Under the pieces are notes generated by a model that worked only from the letters and a program-made list of their open reading frames with translations, was not told where the DNA came from and did not search any database. From assembly GCA_030068145.1 (NCBI GenBank), contig JAPJBO010000202.1, positions 124,001 through 188,000 of the forward strand: a DNA stretch of 64,000 nucleotides, in the 5' to 3' direction. Every line of letters begins with the position of its first letter. The first letter of the stretch is position 1. The position numbers were made by a program, and so were the translations under genes. Of this stretch, positions 32,159 to 43,546 are shown piece by piece. The DNA is from Diplonema papillatum (taxonomy: Eukaryota; Euglenozoa; Diplonemea; Diplonemida; Diplonemidae).

Positions 32159-32234
32159 TGCACCGTGCACCCAGGGTTAGCAACTTCGTTTTGGGTCTCA
32201 GGCTTAGTATCAGCACTGTACCCCCCCCCCGCCC

Positions 32235-33425
32235 TCTCTGGGCCGTGTCACGGCTTGTGCAGGGTATCGATTTCCTGGCTGGTGACATTTTCCCGCTGGT
32301 CCATGTAGCAAACCTTTTTCGACGAGTTTTTGCTCGTTTTCAGCTCCGATGAAGAGATCCGTGAAAAATAGACCCGGAGACGAAAAACTATGTGCGTGGT
32401 TCGGGGCCCTTTACGAGTTGCAGGGCGCCGGGCGTGGAAGCCGCCAGGTGTGGATTGAGAAGGACGGGAATCGATCCCCTGGGTAGTGGCATTTTCCCGC
32501 CGGACCACGCGGCAGGCCTTTTTCGACGAATCTTAGCTCGCGATCAGCTGCAATGAAGAGATCCGTGAAAAATAGACCCGAAAACGAAAAAGTATGCGCG
32601 TGGTTCGTGGGTCCGTGCATGATGCAGGGCACCGGGTGTGGAAACCACCAGGTGGGCATCGAGCAAGACGGGTATCGACCCCCTGGTTGGTAACTTTTTC
32701 CCGCTGGTCCATGTAGCTGACCTTTTTCGACGAATTTTTGCTTGCGAACAGCTCCGATGAAGAGATCCGTGAAAAATAGACCCGGAGACAGAAAACTATG
32801 TCGTGGTCAGTAGTTTTTACAATTTGCAGGGCACCGGGCGTAGAAACCACCAGCCTGACCAGGTGTGCATTGAACACGGACGGTATCGATCCCCTGGCTG
32901 GTGGCATTCTGTTGCTGGTCCGCGTAGCAGACCTTTGTCGACAAAGTTTTGCTCGCGATCAGCTTCGATGAAGAGATCCGTGAAAAATAGACCCGGGAAT
33001 CAAACACTACGTGCGTGGTCCGTGGGTTCTTACAGGATGCAGAGCACCGGGCTTGGAAACCACCCGGTGTGCATTGAGCAGGACGGGCATCGATCCCCTG
33101 GTGGTGGCATTATGTTGCTGGTCCGCGTAGCAGACCTTTGTCGACAAAGTTTTGCTCGCGATCAGCTCTGATGAAGAGATCCGTGAAAAATAGACCCGGA
33201 GACAGAAAACTATGTGCGTGGTCAGTAGTTTTTACAATTTGCAGGGCACCGGGCGTAGAAACCACCAGCCTGATCAGGTGTGCATTGAACGCGGACGGTA
33301 TCGATCCCCTGGCTGGTGGCATTCTGTTGCTGGTCCGCGTAGCAGACCTTTGTCGACAAAGTTTTGCTCGCGATCAGCTTCGATGAAGAGATCCGTGAAA
33401 AATAGACCCGAAAACGAAAGATTAT
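32235..33425 (-). repeat. Five to six tandem copies of an approx. 206-bp repeat
   Basis: The marker GAAGAGATCCGTGAAAAATA recurs near 32348, 32553, 32756, 32967, 33170 and 33383, a spacing of 203-213 bp. On the minus strand each unit contains GACCAGCGGGAAAATG and a B-box-like GGATCGATTCC. Each also encodes a recurring phrase like VYFSRISSSEL.ASKN followed by Y.DQREN.T. Unit lengths are not multiples of three, so no continuous protein results. Related units in the opposite orientation lie at 39110-39420. Confidence 0.85.
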
Positions 33426-33982
33426 TTTGTGGTTCGTTGGCCTTTCACTTCCGCAGGGCAGCTGGAGCGCGATTGGACAGCCCAGACATTGTCAAATGGG
33501 AACCGATAGTTTTTCCACTTTGGGGCCATTCGCCCGTCCATTTTTTTCGAATAAGCACAATTTTCTGTGCGTTTTTTTGCTGTTTTCCGCAATTTTCGGT
33601 CGTCCCCTGCGAGTTTCGAGCGAATTCGACATGAAAAAAAAATTTTTTTTTTTTGAGCTACCACGAGCTACCAGAGCTACCGGTATCTGAGCTACCAGTA
33701 GCTGGTAGCTAGCTACCAGCTACCGTAGCTGGCCCCCACACTGACCGTGACTCCACGTGGAAGCCCGATGAAGGGTGGGGGGGTAGCACGGTGTGAACCT
33801 CATGCTGATCATCTGCCTGAAAAATCCCGGAAAACTGTGGAAAACGGCACAAAATCCGAGAAAATAGTCGGAATAGTGACTTTTCCATTGAAAATGCTCA
33901 GTCAGCTATTTTAGCTATTTTAGCTATTTTCAGCTATAGCTAGCTGTAGCTAGCTATCAGCTAGCTATAGCTAAGTCTCACA
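33426..33982. other. No gene; AGCTACC/TAGCT palindromic simple repeats
   Basis: Self-complementary runs based on GAGCTACCAGTAGCTGG (33655-33732) and TTTTAGCTA / TAGCTAGC (33905-33972) dominate. Both can form extended hairpins. Confidence 0.65.
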
Positions 33983-34177
33983 CTGCTCTGGGCCGTCCTG
34001 TTCGTGTTCCCGGAGCTCGCTCTCGCGTACCTGCAGGGGAGCGGCGCCCTCCCGAGGTACACCATCTTCGCCGAAGAGGCGAACAGTTCGCATCCCCCCG
34101 CTGCAGCCGTCGACCACCCACACACCTCTGAAGTCTCCTCGCGATCCGCCGACTCAGAGGATGCCGTGCCCATTTAA
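33983..34177 (+). pseudogene. LINE ORF2 C-terminal fragment
   Basis: Sixty-four codons ending in TAA. The frame reads LLWAVLFVFPELALAYLQGS and then GALPRY, matching the last part of the 7915-9933 LINE (LWYFLFVHPELALFYLQRAG) and of the 1277-3343 LINE (LWRLLFEHPETALEYLQGTG). It ends DAVPI, like GLVPIL there. It is a very short 5'-truncated copy that begins in simple repeats. Confidence 0.85.
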
Positions 34178-34244
34178 GCGATCGTACGGAGATTCGAAGC
34201 AAGGGTCGCCCCCCTTCCCTGAAGTCCTCGATGCTCTTTGATCT

Positions 34245-34378
34245 GTATTTGAAAAAACATGTGGAAAAATGCAAAGATCTTTGTAAATCCATGTACACAA
34301 AGATGTAAAAAAGAAGTAGTTACTTTTGAAAAACATGTGGAAAAATGCAAAGATTTTTGTAAATCCATGTTTCGAGGT
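34245..34378 (+). repeat. Two tandem copies of a 76-bp unit
   Basis: ACATGTGGAAAAATGCAAAG and the following AT-rich tail occur at 34258 and again 76 bp later at 34334. Confidence 0.85.
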
Positions 34379-34402
34379 GTTGGCGCGTTTGATATCGAGC
34401 AA

Positions 34403-34472
34403 AGTTACCTAGCAGGTAACTGGCAGTACGGTACTGCCAGTTACCTACCAGTTACTGTCAAAATCAGGCCGG
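34403..34472 (+). repeat. Dispersed palindromic repeat, copy 1 (partner 37728-37785)
   Basis: Contains a near-perfect palindrome with 15-bp arms around one central base (GGTAACTGGCAGTAC at 34415-34429 and its complement at 34431-34445). TACCAGTTACTGTCAAAATC and AGGCC follow, also found at 37760-37785. Confidence 0.8.
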
Positions 34473-35089
34473 TTTTCAATATATTTTTTCCCCAGTTTGT
34501 ACTGGTGTGTACTAGAAAGTTGGGGTTTTTCACCACCAGGGCCTACCTACAGGGGTTTCTCGAGGGATGCACAAGTTGTGTGCCAAGTAACGAGAGGAGA
34601 TAAGAACCTCACACCAAATATCTAAAACCTGACGTTAAACAAACCTCAAAGGGCAGTGCAAAACGCGCAGTACGTTGAGGAAGCAGCACCAAAACGATCC
34701 GCCTGCTGGTGAGATGACTTTGCGGTGCTTACTCGGAAAACAACGATAAATTGCCCACTTGTGGCGTAAGGAAAGCCTCCATTGACCTACTGCTTCACCG
34801 AACATCCCGTCAGACGATTGTAACCGACATACCGTGCATGGCCGACCCCGCAACCTGTTATGCCTTGCAACATCCAGTCCCTTGGGAAAGCCGTAGAGAC
34901 GAATTTGTTCACCAGCAAAAAGACTTTTCCAGAACGTGATCTGGCTTTATTTTCCTCCCCTCCGCCTTTCTGCTTGGCCTTGCCGCTGTTTCTGATTCAG
35001 AAAACGAAGTGGTATGTTCGACACACCCTCGAACGGCAGGAAGCAAGGATAGGGAGTGAGCCAGCCCCATGCTTGTTTTTTCATCTTGC
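34473..35089. other. No gene recognised
   Basis: No domain or convincing frame. The plus frame approaching 35089 may already belong to the broken gene downstream. Confidence 0.4.
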
Positions 35090-36003
35090 CACTCACCCAT
35101 TCGTCACCCGTCTGGTGGAGTATCTCAAGGCTAATCCCTTGTTGATTTCGAGCAGCATCAGGAAGCAGAATATGCTCGAATATCTCCGCGAAGCCGCCAA
35201 CGTTGAGAAGGTGCACTTCCTGTCCACCGCATCGCAAGCGGGCTGTACTACGAGCTCACAAAGTACTGTCCCTCCGACGATCTCGATCATGTGAAGAGGC
35301 TCGTGGCGCTTGGTCCTTCTGTGCCGGAAGGGACATGTGGAAAAATGAAGCGAATCTTGCGAGGGATCATGCAAACCACACAAGAGTTCGTGACGAGATG
35401 GTAAGGGCTAAGGTTTGCTGCAATCATCCTTCCCCAGGATCGTCTCAAAGAGCTTCTTGCTCTCTTTCGTTTGGAATCGGTAACCGAGCGAAAGAAGCGG
35501 CTAGGCGAAGGAAAGCGGCTGTGGGACAGCACCAAGCAGATGGCAGCAGATAACGTTGAAGCTCGGAAAAGGAAAAGGAGCGATGGAATCGCGTCCATTC
35601 CATTCCGCTTTGACTACGGGACAGACTGACAGAAAGAAGAAACTTTAACTCTAGAAACCAGTACTACTTCAGCAGTGCCAAGCTAGAGGAGCAAAATCAA
35701 CAATAAGCAAGCGAAAAAGAGAAGGCCTGTTGGAGTGGCTCGAGAGCGAGGACGAGAAGGATATCGACTTCCTGCAGGCAAGCTTGCTTGAGCGCGACAT
35801 GGAGAATCACATAAAAGTTTCGGGACTACTACTTGCGCCTTCTTCGCGAGTACGACGAACAAAACAATGAAGGACCCCCAGATGTGCAAACCCAAGACAC
35901 CGTCGAATTCCCCCCGGATACCCTTGATACAGAAGTCGACCAAGACGAGAGACCGTTGGACCCCCCGGTGTTCTTCAACGAAGAAGATGTCAACGAGAAT
36001 TGA
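35090..36003 (+). pseudogene. Broken gene of unknown function, helical and charged
   Basis: Coding-like pieces follow each other on the plus strand in changing frames. One at 35090-35250 includes RLVEYLKANPLLISSSIRKQ. A second, to 35400, ends RDEM. A third, 35438-35629, starts DRLKELLALFRLES and is rich in Lys/Glu. A fourth, about 35695-35800, has EGLLEWLESEDEKDIDFLQA. A fifth, to the stop at 36003, has DYYLRLLREYDEQ and FFNEEDVNEN. The RDEM and DRLKELL pieces would join neatly if 35401-35437 (GTAAGG...CCCCAG) were a 37-nt intron. The step between the last two pieces is a one-base shift. I do not recognise the family; charged helices suggest a DNA-binding or transposon-derived protein. Decay is more likely than many tiny introns. 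Confidence 0.45.
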
Positions 36004-36150
36004 CGAGTTGCTGCGAGAGTACGTAGGATGAGAAGTGATCAAGACTCGGAACGAGTGACAGTGGTTCCCAGCTTGTTTTTTCTACCGTCACATCTTGGAA
36101 TCTGTCGCGAAGGGCCTGCATGCGTCTAAGTTTTTGAGCCCTTTTTTCTG

Positions 36151-37689
36151 CTAAGGGCAGACTATTTTTATTTTTTGATCCGCGTCCCCCGACCCTTGAA
36201 AATTTTCCGCGCGCGCGCGCAAAAAAAAATAGCCCCAGATGACTTCCAGACCTCGACGAGTTTCATCCTCATGGCCCGGGTGTGGAACCTTTTCCCCGTC
36301 CCGATGCACGACTTGAACGCCTTTGCGACATCCTCCTGTAGGTGGCGGTCGCTCGGTGGCAGCTTGAATACCAAGCGCTTGTCCCCCAGCGTTGTATTTG
36401 TGGACACCGAAGGGAAGCTCGTCTTTACCCCGTGGATCTGCTTGAACCGAGCACGGCGATCGTCAGAGAGGCTGGGCACGGTGTCCAGTGAAAACGGCTC
36501 GAGTTGCCTCGGCGAATTGCCCTTCCAGCTCTCCCCAAGAAGAAGACCCCTCCGCTTTCACGATGGACTGCTCCCAGTCGCAAACAGGGTTTCTGGATGG
36601 AACTCCCGCACTGCGTTGCTCAGTGCGCTGTTGGTTTTGCGCTTGCTGCGTGACGATACGGGTATACACCACATCTCTCACTTCCTGCAGTTTCGTGCAG
36701 TGGATGCTGAGAATACCTCAGCTCTGCAACCCACGGCAAGGCCAACACATTTCTCAGGCTACTTTCTTGTTCTTGCAGGTTCTGAAGGGTGCACCGGGGG
36801 ATGTCGGCGGTACGGCGCTGGGCAATCACCTTGTTGGTGCCCTCATACTACTGCAACAGCTGCACAGAAAGTGGGAGCCCATCAAGTTTGAGAAGGGTCT
36901 TGGCCACTTCCTGATAGAACGGATGCCCTTTTTCATCGGCCAGGAGGGCCCTGTCAAATTCTTCGTTTCACCCATTTGCAGCGGCTTCACGCGGGCTTGG
37001 CTCTTTTTCACAGGTCGAAGGCGTTGACAGGTGTTCGCTACGGGAACTTTTGCTTCACAACGTACCGAACCTCCCGGTACTGCATGGAGTCCATGGCCTG
37101 CATCTCTCCACACACTCCTGCTATCAGCCCTAGCCGACACCACCACATCATCATCATACTCGGCAGGCGTCTGGAGGTGACGGTCTTTTATGATCTGCTG
37201 AAACATCTCCATGAAGGACAACGACAGGTCGTTGATCTCAAGGAGGTGTCGATCCTTCACTGCACCAATCTCAACATCGATGGCGCAAAAACACAGTAGT
37301 GTCCCTTCCCTTTGCTTGTGCCCTGTTTTTGCATTAGCATGCAACACTCACTTAGTCAAGGTGAAATTTGCCGGCATCACAGCTTTCGTGGTGCTGCAGC
37401 AACAGATAGGTCAGGGGGTCAAAACAAATTAGAGATTCGCAGCGAGCTTCTAATCCGGCGTTCCGCTGACGTGTCGTTGTTGGCCCCACGAGCGGGGTTT
37501 GGTGTTTCCGCAGCCGAAGCTCGGACTTCAGTGACCATCTGGAGTCCCATGGCACCCTGTTGTACCCTTCCCACAGCAAAAAAGAAAAAATATTTTTTTT
37601 TTCAATTATTTTTTCTTCCACGGTTTCCCAAAAATTTCCGCGCGCTAGGACGCGGATCAAAAAAAAAAAAAAAAATAGTCTGCCCTAAG
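36151..37689. mobile_element. 1.54-kb element with 55- to 60-bp terminal inverted repeats
   Basis: The left end (CTAAGGGCAGACTATTTTTA, then TTTTTTGATCCGCGTCC, then AAATTTTCCGCGCGC) is mirrored at 37630-37689 by GCGCGCGGAAATTTT-type sequence, GGACGCGGATC, an A-run and TAGTCTGCCCTAAG. Only small length differences in the T/A runs and GC runs occur. Short coding-like pieces remain on the minus strand inside. Family not determined; no TSD was recognised with confidence. Confidence 0.7.
36168..36479 (-). pseudogene. Coding-like remnant inside the 1.54-kb element
   Basis: A 103-residue minus frame with plausible protein composition (RLVFKLPPSDRHLQEDVAKA; RMKLVEVWKSSG) runs into the left terminal repeat. 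A second piece in another frame near 36860-36965 reads EEFDRALLADEKGHPFYQEV. They may be leftovers of the element's own protein. I do not recognise a domain. Confidence 0.35.
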
Positions 37690-37727
37690 TGCAAAAAGCT
37701 GCACAAAATAATTATTTCGAGGCTGAA

Positions 37728-37785
37728 AAATAGTTACCTGCCAGCTACTGTCAGCTACCTACCAGTTACTGTCAAAATCAGGCCT
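37728..37785 (+). repeat. Dispersed repeat, copy 2 (partner 34403-34472)
   Basis: AGTTACCTGCCAGCTACTGTC and then TACCAGTTACTGTCAAAATC, AGGCC, shared with the end of the 34403-34472 copy. It lies directly outside the 1.54-kb element. Confidence 0.7.
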
Positions 37786-37920
37786 TCAAATGCGCCAGGT
37801 GTGCAAACCGAAATTATTTTTGCAGCACCGCGGTGCCGGTGCTGGTGCTGTGGTTGCTTTATAGGCCCTGTACCAACTTGGTGAGCCTCACCGTGTTAGT
37901 TTTTGGCTACCAGCCCTCAG

Positions 37921-38269
37921 CACACAGAATAAATTCACAGACCAACCGCCTTCGTATGAATCGTTGTCTAAAAGTGCAGATGGACCGCCCAACGGCGACG
38001 ACAAGCAGGTTCTGACGCCCCAGAGCGCCAACAGCACCCTGGTGACGTCGATAAATACTGATGCGTCATCAGCTACACCGTCCAGCTCCGCCTCGCCAAC
38101 AAATGGTCCTTCGAAGCGACCGTTTCCTGTACCGTCTCTCTCACTCGGCACCGTGATTGAGAAAAAAGCAACCGACCCGTCTTTCACATATGAGAAGTTC
38201 TTCACCGCCACCACAGGGGAGGACGACCTTCGAGCGGAGACTGTCATTGCTGTGGCTCCCAATCAGTGA
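37921..38269 (+). CDS. Possible last exon of an unknown Ser/Thr-rich protein
   Basis: The frame from just after a CCCTCAG acceptor-like site to the TGA at 38267-38269 codes about 115 residues. Composition is protein-like: a PPSYESL motif, then a Ser/Thr/Pro-rich stretch (STLVTSINTDASSATPSSSA), then a denser end (LSLGTVIEKKATDPSFTYEK, DLRAETVIAVAPNQ). PPxY motifs can bind WW domains. I found no upstream exon, and a mobile element lies 230 bp before it, so the gene may be interrupted. Function unknown; the exon call is an inference. Confidence 0.4.
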
Positions 38270-39109
38270 CAAGATACGCCTTTCATTGGCCGGTTCTGCC
38301 ACTGGCAGTGCCTCTCGTTCCAGCTGACAGCAGTCGGTAAATTTGTTGCATTTGTGTGATTGTCAGGCCTTCGACTACCCTGAGCAACGCACTATGCACA
38401 CTCCGTGTCTACATCACAGCAGATGGAACGCGTCTGTTGCGCCGCCGGAGGCGGCCTACGAGTGGGTGTCGTTGTGGCCTCCCGGCCGGAGCCATTTGGG
38501 TCGCGTTTGCGTCGGTTCGTGCGTCGGATGGACGCAGCCGGGGGCTGCGCATTGGGCGGCGTTCGCCGGGCGGGGGTGTTGGCCCGGAGTTGCGGTGCTG
38601 GCAGTTGAGTGCGTCGGCGCCGCCGCGCTGGGGGGGGTGCGTGGGACGGAAGGGTCCTCCGCCTGGTGGTGGCAGTCGCCGACTTTATAGAGCCTGATAG
38701 CGGACAAACGACGAGAGCGGAACCGCCGAGGCACGCTTGCTCTCCGGGTTGGTCAACACCAACCCCAGTGCAGTGTGGCTCCTGCGCCAGCCGCGCCAGA
38801 AAACCCTGTTTTCTGGCGTTTGGCGCGATTGGCGCGCCCTTAGTGTTTTCACCAGGAATTGACAACCCTTTCATTTTGGGATCATCATTCGTCCATTTTC
38901 TCGGCGATCCCGGCGTGCGTTCCGACAATCTTTTCGTTCGATGAGAAGATCGATGACAAATTCTTCCAGAAAACCTGTTCTCAGAGGGTGTCAACCTATT
39001 CTGGTGCCCCTGTCCTTCCAGAGCCACTGAAAAAAAAGCTTTTTCCAGGGGATCGATGCCACGGTAATCCATGGTACCCTGCGGCAATGAAAGGCCGACG
39101 AACCACAGC
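38270..39109. other. GC-rich spacer; no gene
   Basis: No domain recognised. A hairpin with 11-bp arms (CGCCAGAAAAC at 38794-38804, complement at 38808-38818) is followed by TTTGGCGCG and TTGGCGCGCC. Confidence 0.5.
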
Positions 39110-39420
39110 GATCCACTTACGGCTCCGGTACTATATGGCACCGTTCTCTTCATCCGAGAAAAAAGCGAGCAAAAAGTTGTCGGGAAAAAACTGCTACGTG
39201 GACCAGCGGGAAGTTGTCACCTACCTGGGGACGATTCCCGTCCTTCCCATTGTAAACCTGCCGCCCGGTGCTCTGCATCTTATGAGGAGTCACGAACCAC
39301 ACACATACGTATGGGTCTATTTTGAACCGTTCTCTTCATCGGAGCTTAGGGCGAGCAAAACGTCGTTGAAAAAGATCAGCTACGTGGACCAGCGGGAAAA
39401 TATCACCACAACTTTTGCCA
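39110..39420 (+). repeat. Inverted copies of the approx. 206-bp repeat
   Basis: TTCTCTTCATC near 39143 and 39332 and GTGGACCAGCGGGAA near 39198 and 39386 show about two units of the 32235-33425 family. Here they lie on the plus strand with 189-bp spacing. The same phrase is encoded (YVDQREVVTYLG; VYFEPFSSSELRASKTSL; YVDQRENITT), and here one frame stays open across both units. Confidence 0.8.
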
Positions 39421-39535
39421 AAACCAGATTCTGTTTGTGCAATGAAAAATGGCCCGGGCAAATTATCAATCTCCCCGAGGCACTCTTTTGCCCCCGTGCA
39501 CGTGACGAGGGAGCCTAAGTTACCTTGGGGCTACA

Positions 39536-39622
39536 GGGTGCGCCAAACGCGCCGCGCCGCGCCAAACGCGCCAGGCTTGGCGCGCTTGGCGCGCGCCTCG
39601 CCACGCCAAACGCGCCAGGCCC
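39536..39622 (+). repeat. CGCCAAACGCGCC-type GC repeat cluster
   Basis: Five close repeats of CGCCAAACGCGCC and its complement GGCGCGCTTGGCGCG. The core TTTGGCGC looks like an E2F-type site, but the array is better described as a simple GC repeat. Confidence 0.6.
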
Positions 39623-42600
39623 CAGGAGCCACACTGCCCAGTGAGAAATTGATAGCGTCGTCTGAGAACCACCATTTTTTTGTGTACGTCCTGCCGCCGA
39701 AGCTAGGACCGGCGAGGGTTTGTCCGCGAAACTCAAGTTCTCTTCCTCTCGCAGCTAGTTTTTCCATCTCGGACTACACTGCTCAGAGTGGGGCGCTGGG
39801 AGAGGACAACTTCGCGCGAGGATGCCACCCCGCGAAGTACACGAGTGTCTGGCAGCGCGAGAGAACGACTCCTTCCCCCTGTAGACTACTGCACAGTAGG
39901 ACTGGACCTGAGTCTGGCTTGCTGCACTCTCTGCTAACAATGCTGGTAGACTTGAATCGTAGGGCCTGGGGGAAAACCCGACGCACCACAAACAATCCTT
40001 TTCATTTCCGGGTCCATCTCGCATCGGAGCTGATCGCGAGATTTACTCGTAACACTTGTTTTGGCTCGAAAATGCTGCGATGTTACGGCGTCTTCTGCAG
40101 TCTGGCACTATTATGCATCCTGTGTGTGCGCGGAATGCACACATAGAGCAACGAGCAGAGGTGCACGAAAATCAGTGCTGCGCCTGTCCATCAGCCGCAA
40201 CGCTGCGCAGGTGCACCGTACGACACAGCTTTGTTGCCAACTCTGTGTTCGTCGTAGAGCTTTTACTTTCTTGCAATCCGTGCATCGTTGGGGAGAATGC
40301 TTTTGCCACCGGTAGCCACCGCGGTGGCTGTCCAACTACGGGACAACAGAGAGCTACTCACCGATCCTTCCATCGGGGTTCCTCTTCGAGCGAAAGCCGG
40401 TGCGGCAGGGAGTAGTATGCGAACCCTGTAGCAAACCCTGGCAGGAGAGTTTGTGCTTTGAGGCGCTTCTCTGCCCCTGACACCGTTTTGGGCGCAATTC
40501 ATCACGGAAGCGAAGGAAATGGTCGTCCACTTCAACAGCACGACCTGTACCGGGGCTCCATTTTATTTTCAGCTCTCATGCGGAAAAGCGAATCGCGCGA
40601 AACCAGCTCGTTTTGTCGGTAGCTTCAACCAAGGCGACCGCCCACCGTCGTGTTTTCTCAAAACAGTCACCCGTCGACTCTTAACGGGGCTCGCAGCTAT
40701 CTTTCTCTGATAGGACAGTCTAGAAAAGGCTGTGTGTTGGTCCGCAACGAACCAAGGAGACAAAGTTAAAAAAAAAAGAGCGTCGCGTTTTACACGCTGA
40801 AAAGTCGCTAGGCTCTGATACCTGAGTTCATAACACACAGCAGCCGTTAACGAGTTGTGTCCTTTTCCGATTCCTTTCTTTCTGTCATCAATTCAATTTA
40901 GTCGTTCTGGTTCAAGCAAGAATATTAGATCTGGCCAACCAGTCATCGCAATCCACCATGAATAAGTGAAAGAAGAATGTCCGCTATTAGTGAAGATAAA
41001 CAACTTCAACGACATCAGTTTTTCTATTGTTCTTATTTTGTTGATTATATGTTCCCACACAGACCCGCACATGTGCAGGCGCATCAGCAGTAACGTGAGC
41101 GCATTGCGTATTGGGCTAGACCCCGCTCAGGGGTTACCCATCATGAGATTACACAGACACACGCACACAGGGGTAGCAGTCGTCAGCATTGCAGAATGCT
41201 TGGCGACAAGTGATTCGCGCCACTTCCCCGTGCGAGCGAGTCTCGGAACAGGACTCAAAAATGTGACCCAGGTGGCGACTGCCGGGTGCTTGCACCAGGA
41301 GTTTGGAACAGCATTGCAACTTGAGGAAAAAGCAAGGCTGCGTGTTAAATTAACGGGGTACTTTCTGGAATTGTTTTTTATATTTCCCAAACCAGCAGTT
41401 TCTGGTTTTGAAACCAGCAAATGTGGTGAAGGTATTTCCCTGGGGGGTCGAATTATCGGAGAACCTATCCTCCCCCGTGTTTGAAGCTCTCGCTTCACCG
41501 CTGGCCGTGCTCCGTGGTGCTCTCGCTTGCAGCACTGCCTGGGCCTGCGGCACCGCACGTCCATGCACGTGTCGCACGTCGGCAGCTCGTGAATCAGGCA
41601 CTTGTGGAGCGAGTTCCTGCAAAATGCGGTCACAGACCTCCCCTTCCTCGTGGTGGTTGGAGCAGCATCCGTCCAGCTTCAATGTTTGGAGTGCAAGTTT
41701 TGGCGGGTGCAGCACGCACCTCTGCAGCGGATAGTAGTAGTAGTAGTAGTAGTTTAAATTTGATATGCAGCAACAATCTGTGACGGTAGACTGCACAAGC
41801 CGCTACCGACTACCTCTCTGCACGCGTCGTGTCATGCCGCTTTTGGTCGCTTTTTTCCCCGCGTACTGTTTGTCTCCGGTGCGGGCTTCACGTCTGCTGA
41901 GGAGTCTGACGGGGTAGATGTCGTCAACCCTCGAATAGAATGGCGGTGGGAAACACGGGAGGGGTAAAGGGTCGACGTAGGCATGAGGCCCCCACGGGAG
42001 ACAGATGACTCCCGGGATACTTCGCTGCTTTCATCGGGAGGTGTCCGGCTGGGCGAACGCCCGGGCGCGGGGATCGACCCCCTGACACTCCCAGATACAC
42101 GTTAACCCCTGCCCCTCACCGACGAGCGAAGTCCGAGACGAAGAACGTGGTGCGTACAACACCGCTTGTCCTCCTGCCTGGAGAGAAAAAGACTTTAGTT
42201 TAATGTTTAGACAGAACACTGTCTCTCATATGTTATCAAGTCTTCTTCGAAGAAGACGCTACATAGAAATGAAATGAAAATGGGGGAAAAAGGAAGACTC
42301 CGCAAAGATTGGCTGGTTTGCCAGTGTGTAGTTCGAGCCGACGTTTGGTAGTTTCGGCGAGAAACACAGCATTTATCTCATGCGAAGCAGACTTTGGAAA
42401 TGAAACAGAAGCAACTGACTAAAATGAGATGACCAAGAGAAGCGAGGTGGGAAAAAGAAAGACAACCGGCATTCGGAGAAGGAGCGCCACAGCGGACCTC
42501 AAATGATGGGACCGGGGCAAAAATATTCACAACTGCCTGTCTCACAGTGGCACTGGACGCGCCTTTCTGTCCCCGCCCCTCGTGCTCAGCCCGCGCCTGC

Positions 42601-43546
42601 AAGACGTCCTGGTTTTTTGTTGCCAAGCGCAAACCCGAGCGCTTGGCATTGGTCGTCCTGCCGCCACGTGAGGCGCGATTGCGGATGAACCTTTGTTTCC
42701 CAGCAAAGCAGAACACTAAGCCTGTCCACACACAGCAGAGTCGTTCAGATGCATCGCTGGGCCGGAGAAAACAAGGATCCGTCCATTCTTTGCCACAACA
42801 CGAAAATCGACGCAGCGAGCGGTTGGAGACGACCAGCACGCCGACAGCGACAATGGATAAGGAGGGTTGCAGAAGGAGTTTGAGTCACTCGAGGCAAGAT
42901 TGCGAGATAAGAAAAGGTGGCAGCGAGAATTGACGCGCAGGCTGTGTCTGGGTATCCTCGCGTTCTTTTCTGTCTAGTACGGACGAGGAAGTCACGATTT
43001 TGGATGAGCAGAGCATTCTTTTACGACAGAAAGCTCGCGCGCGGTTGCGCACATGCAAACGCTTCCTCTTAGTAGGACCCTCAAACATTCCTTTGTTTTC
43101 GTCATCCTTTTTGGCCCGGTTCCGTCTTGTCTTGTTTCATCCAGTTTAGTGAGGACAAGACTTTGCATTCGTTACGTCATTGTTTATGTGTTCCTCCTAA
43201 CCGCCCCCGGCTTCTGGCCGTCCCCAACGCGCCAAGAACTGGACTAAATGTCATATGATATGAATTTTTTGCCGATCCCAGGGGATCGGCAGGCGCTTTT
43301 ATTCTTGATTTCCTGCGATATGCGTGCGGCACCCTCTCTCCGATCCGGCAATCCCACTACATCCCGAAGCCGAACCACGCAAGGAGTTTTGAGGCCTTGT
43401 CACATTTCTTGTCGATATCCGATATTGAGGCAATATTTTTGAGATTGTTACGAGTCCATCATCATAACACAGCAAGACTGTGTTTCACAAGCAATGCGCA
43501 GGTGCTGCGGGTCAATTCCCATATCGTACAGTTTCTTAAGTTTGTG
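39623..43546. other. About 3.9 kb without a recognisable gene
   Basis: I see only short frames without domains. The minus frames near 41400-41730 have clustered Cys/His (LDGCCSNHHEEGEVCDRILQ; HELPTCDTCMDVRC), possibly a decayed zinc-finger piece. A (TAG)7 microsatellite lies at 41730-41752. A perfect GCCGATCCC/GGGATCGGC hairpin lies at 43271-43290. Confidence 0.45.

Larger units (their letters stand above)
29368..32170. mobile_element. 2.8-kb element bounded by palindrome-rich inverted repeats
   Basis: The two ends mirror each other. The left has CACGGTGCAGAAGTAAA, then ACTAGTAAATTTACTAGT, then a cluster of TTACAAGTGCACTTGTAA-type palindromes, then TGATTTCAGGTGTTTTGG. The right end carries the reverse order at 31965-32165. 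The left end also begins with a GC-rich hairpin (ACTACTGCACC ... GGTGCAG). The interior shows no transposase. Likely a non-autonomous or decayed foldback-like element. Confidence 0.6.

Noticed and set aside
39536-39622. Cluster of E2F-like TTTGGCGC sites
   Set aside because: No gene follows it, and the sites come from a GC-rich tandem repeat; sequence alone does not support a regulatory call.
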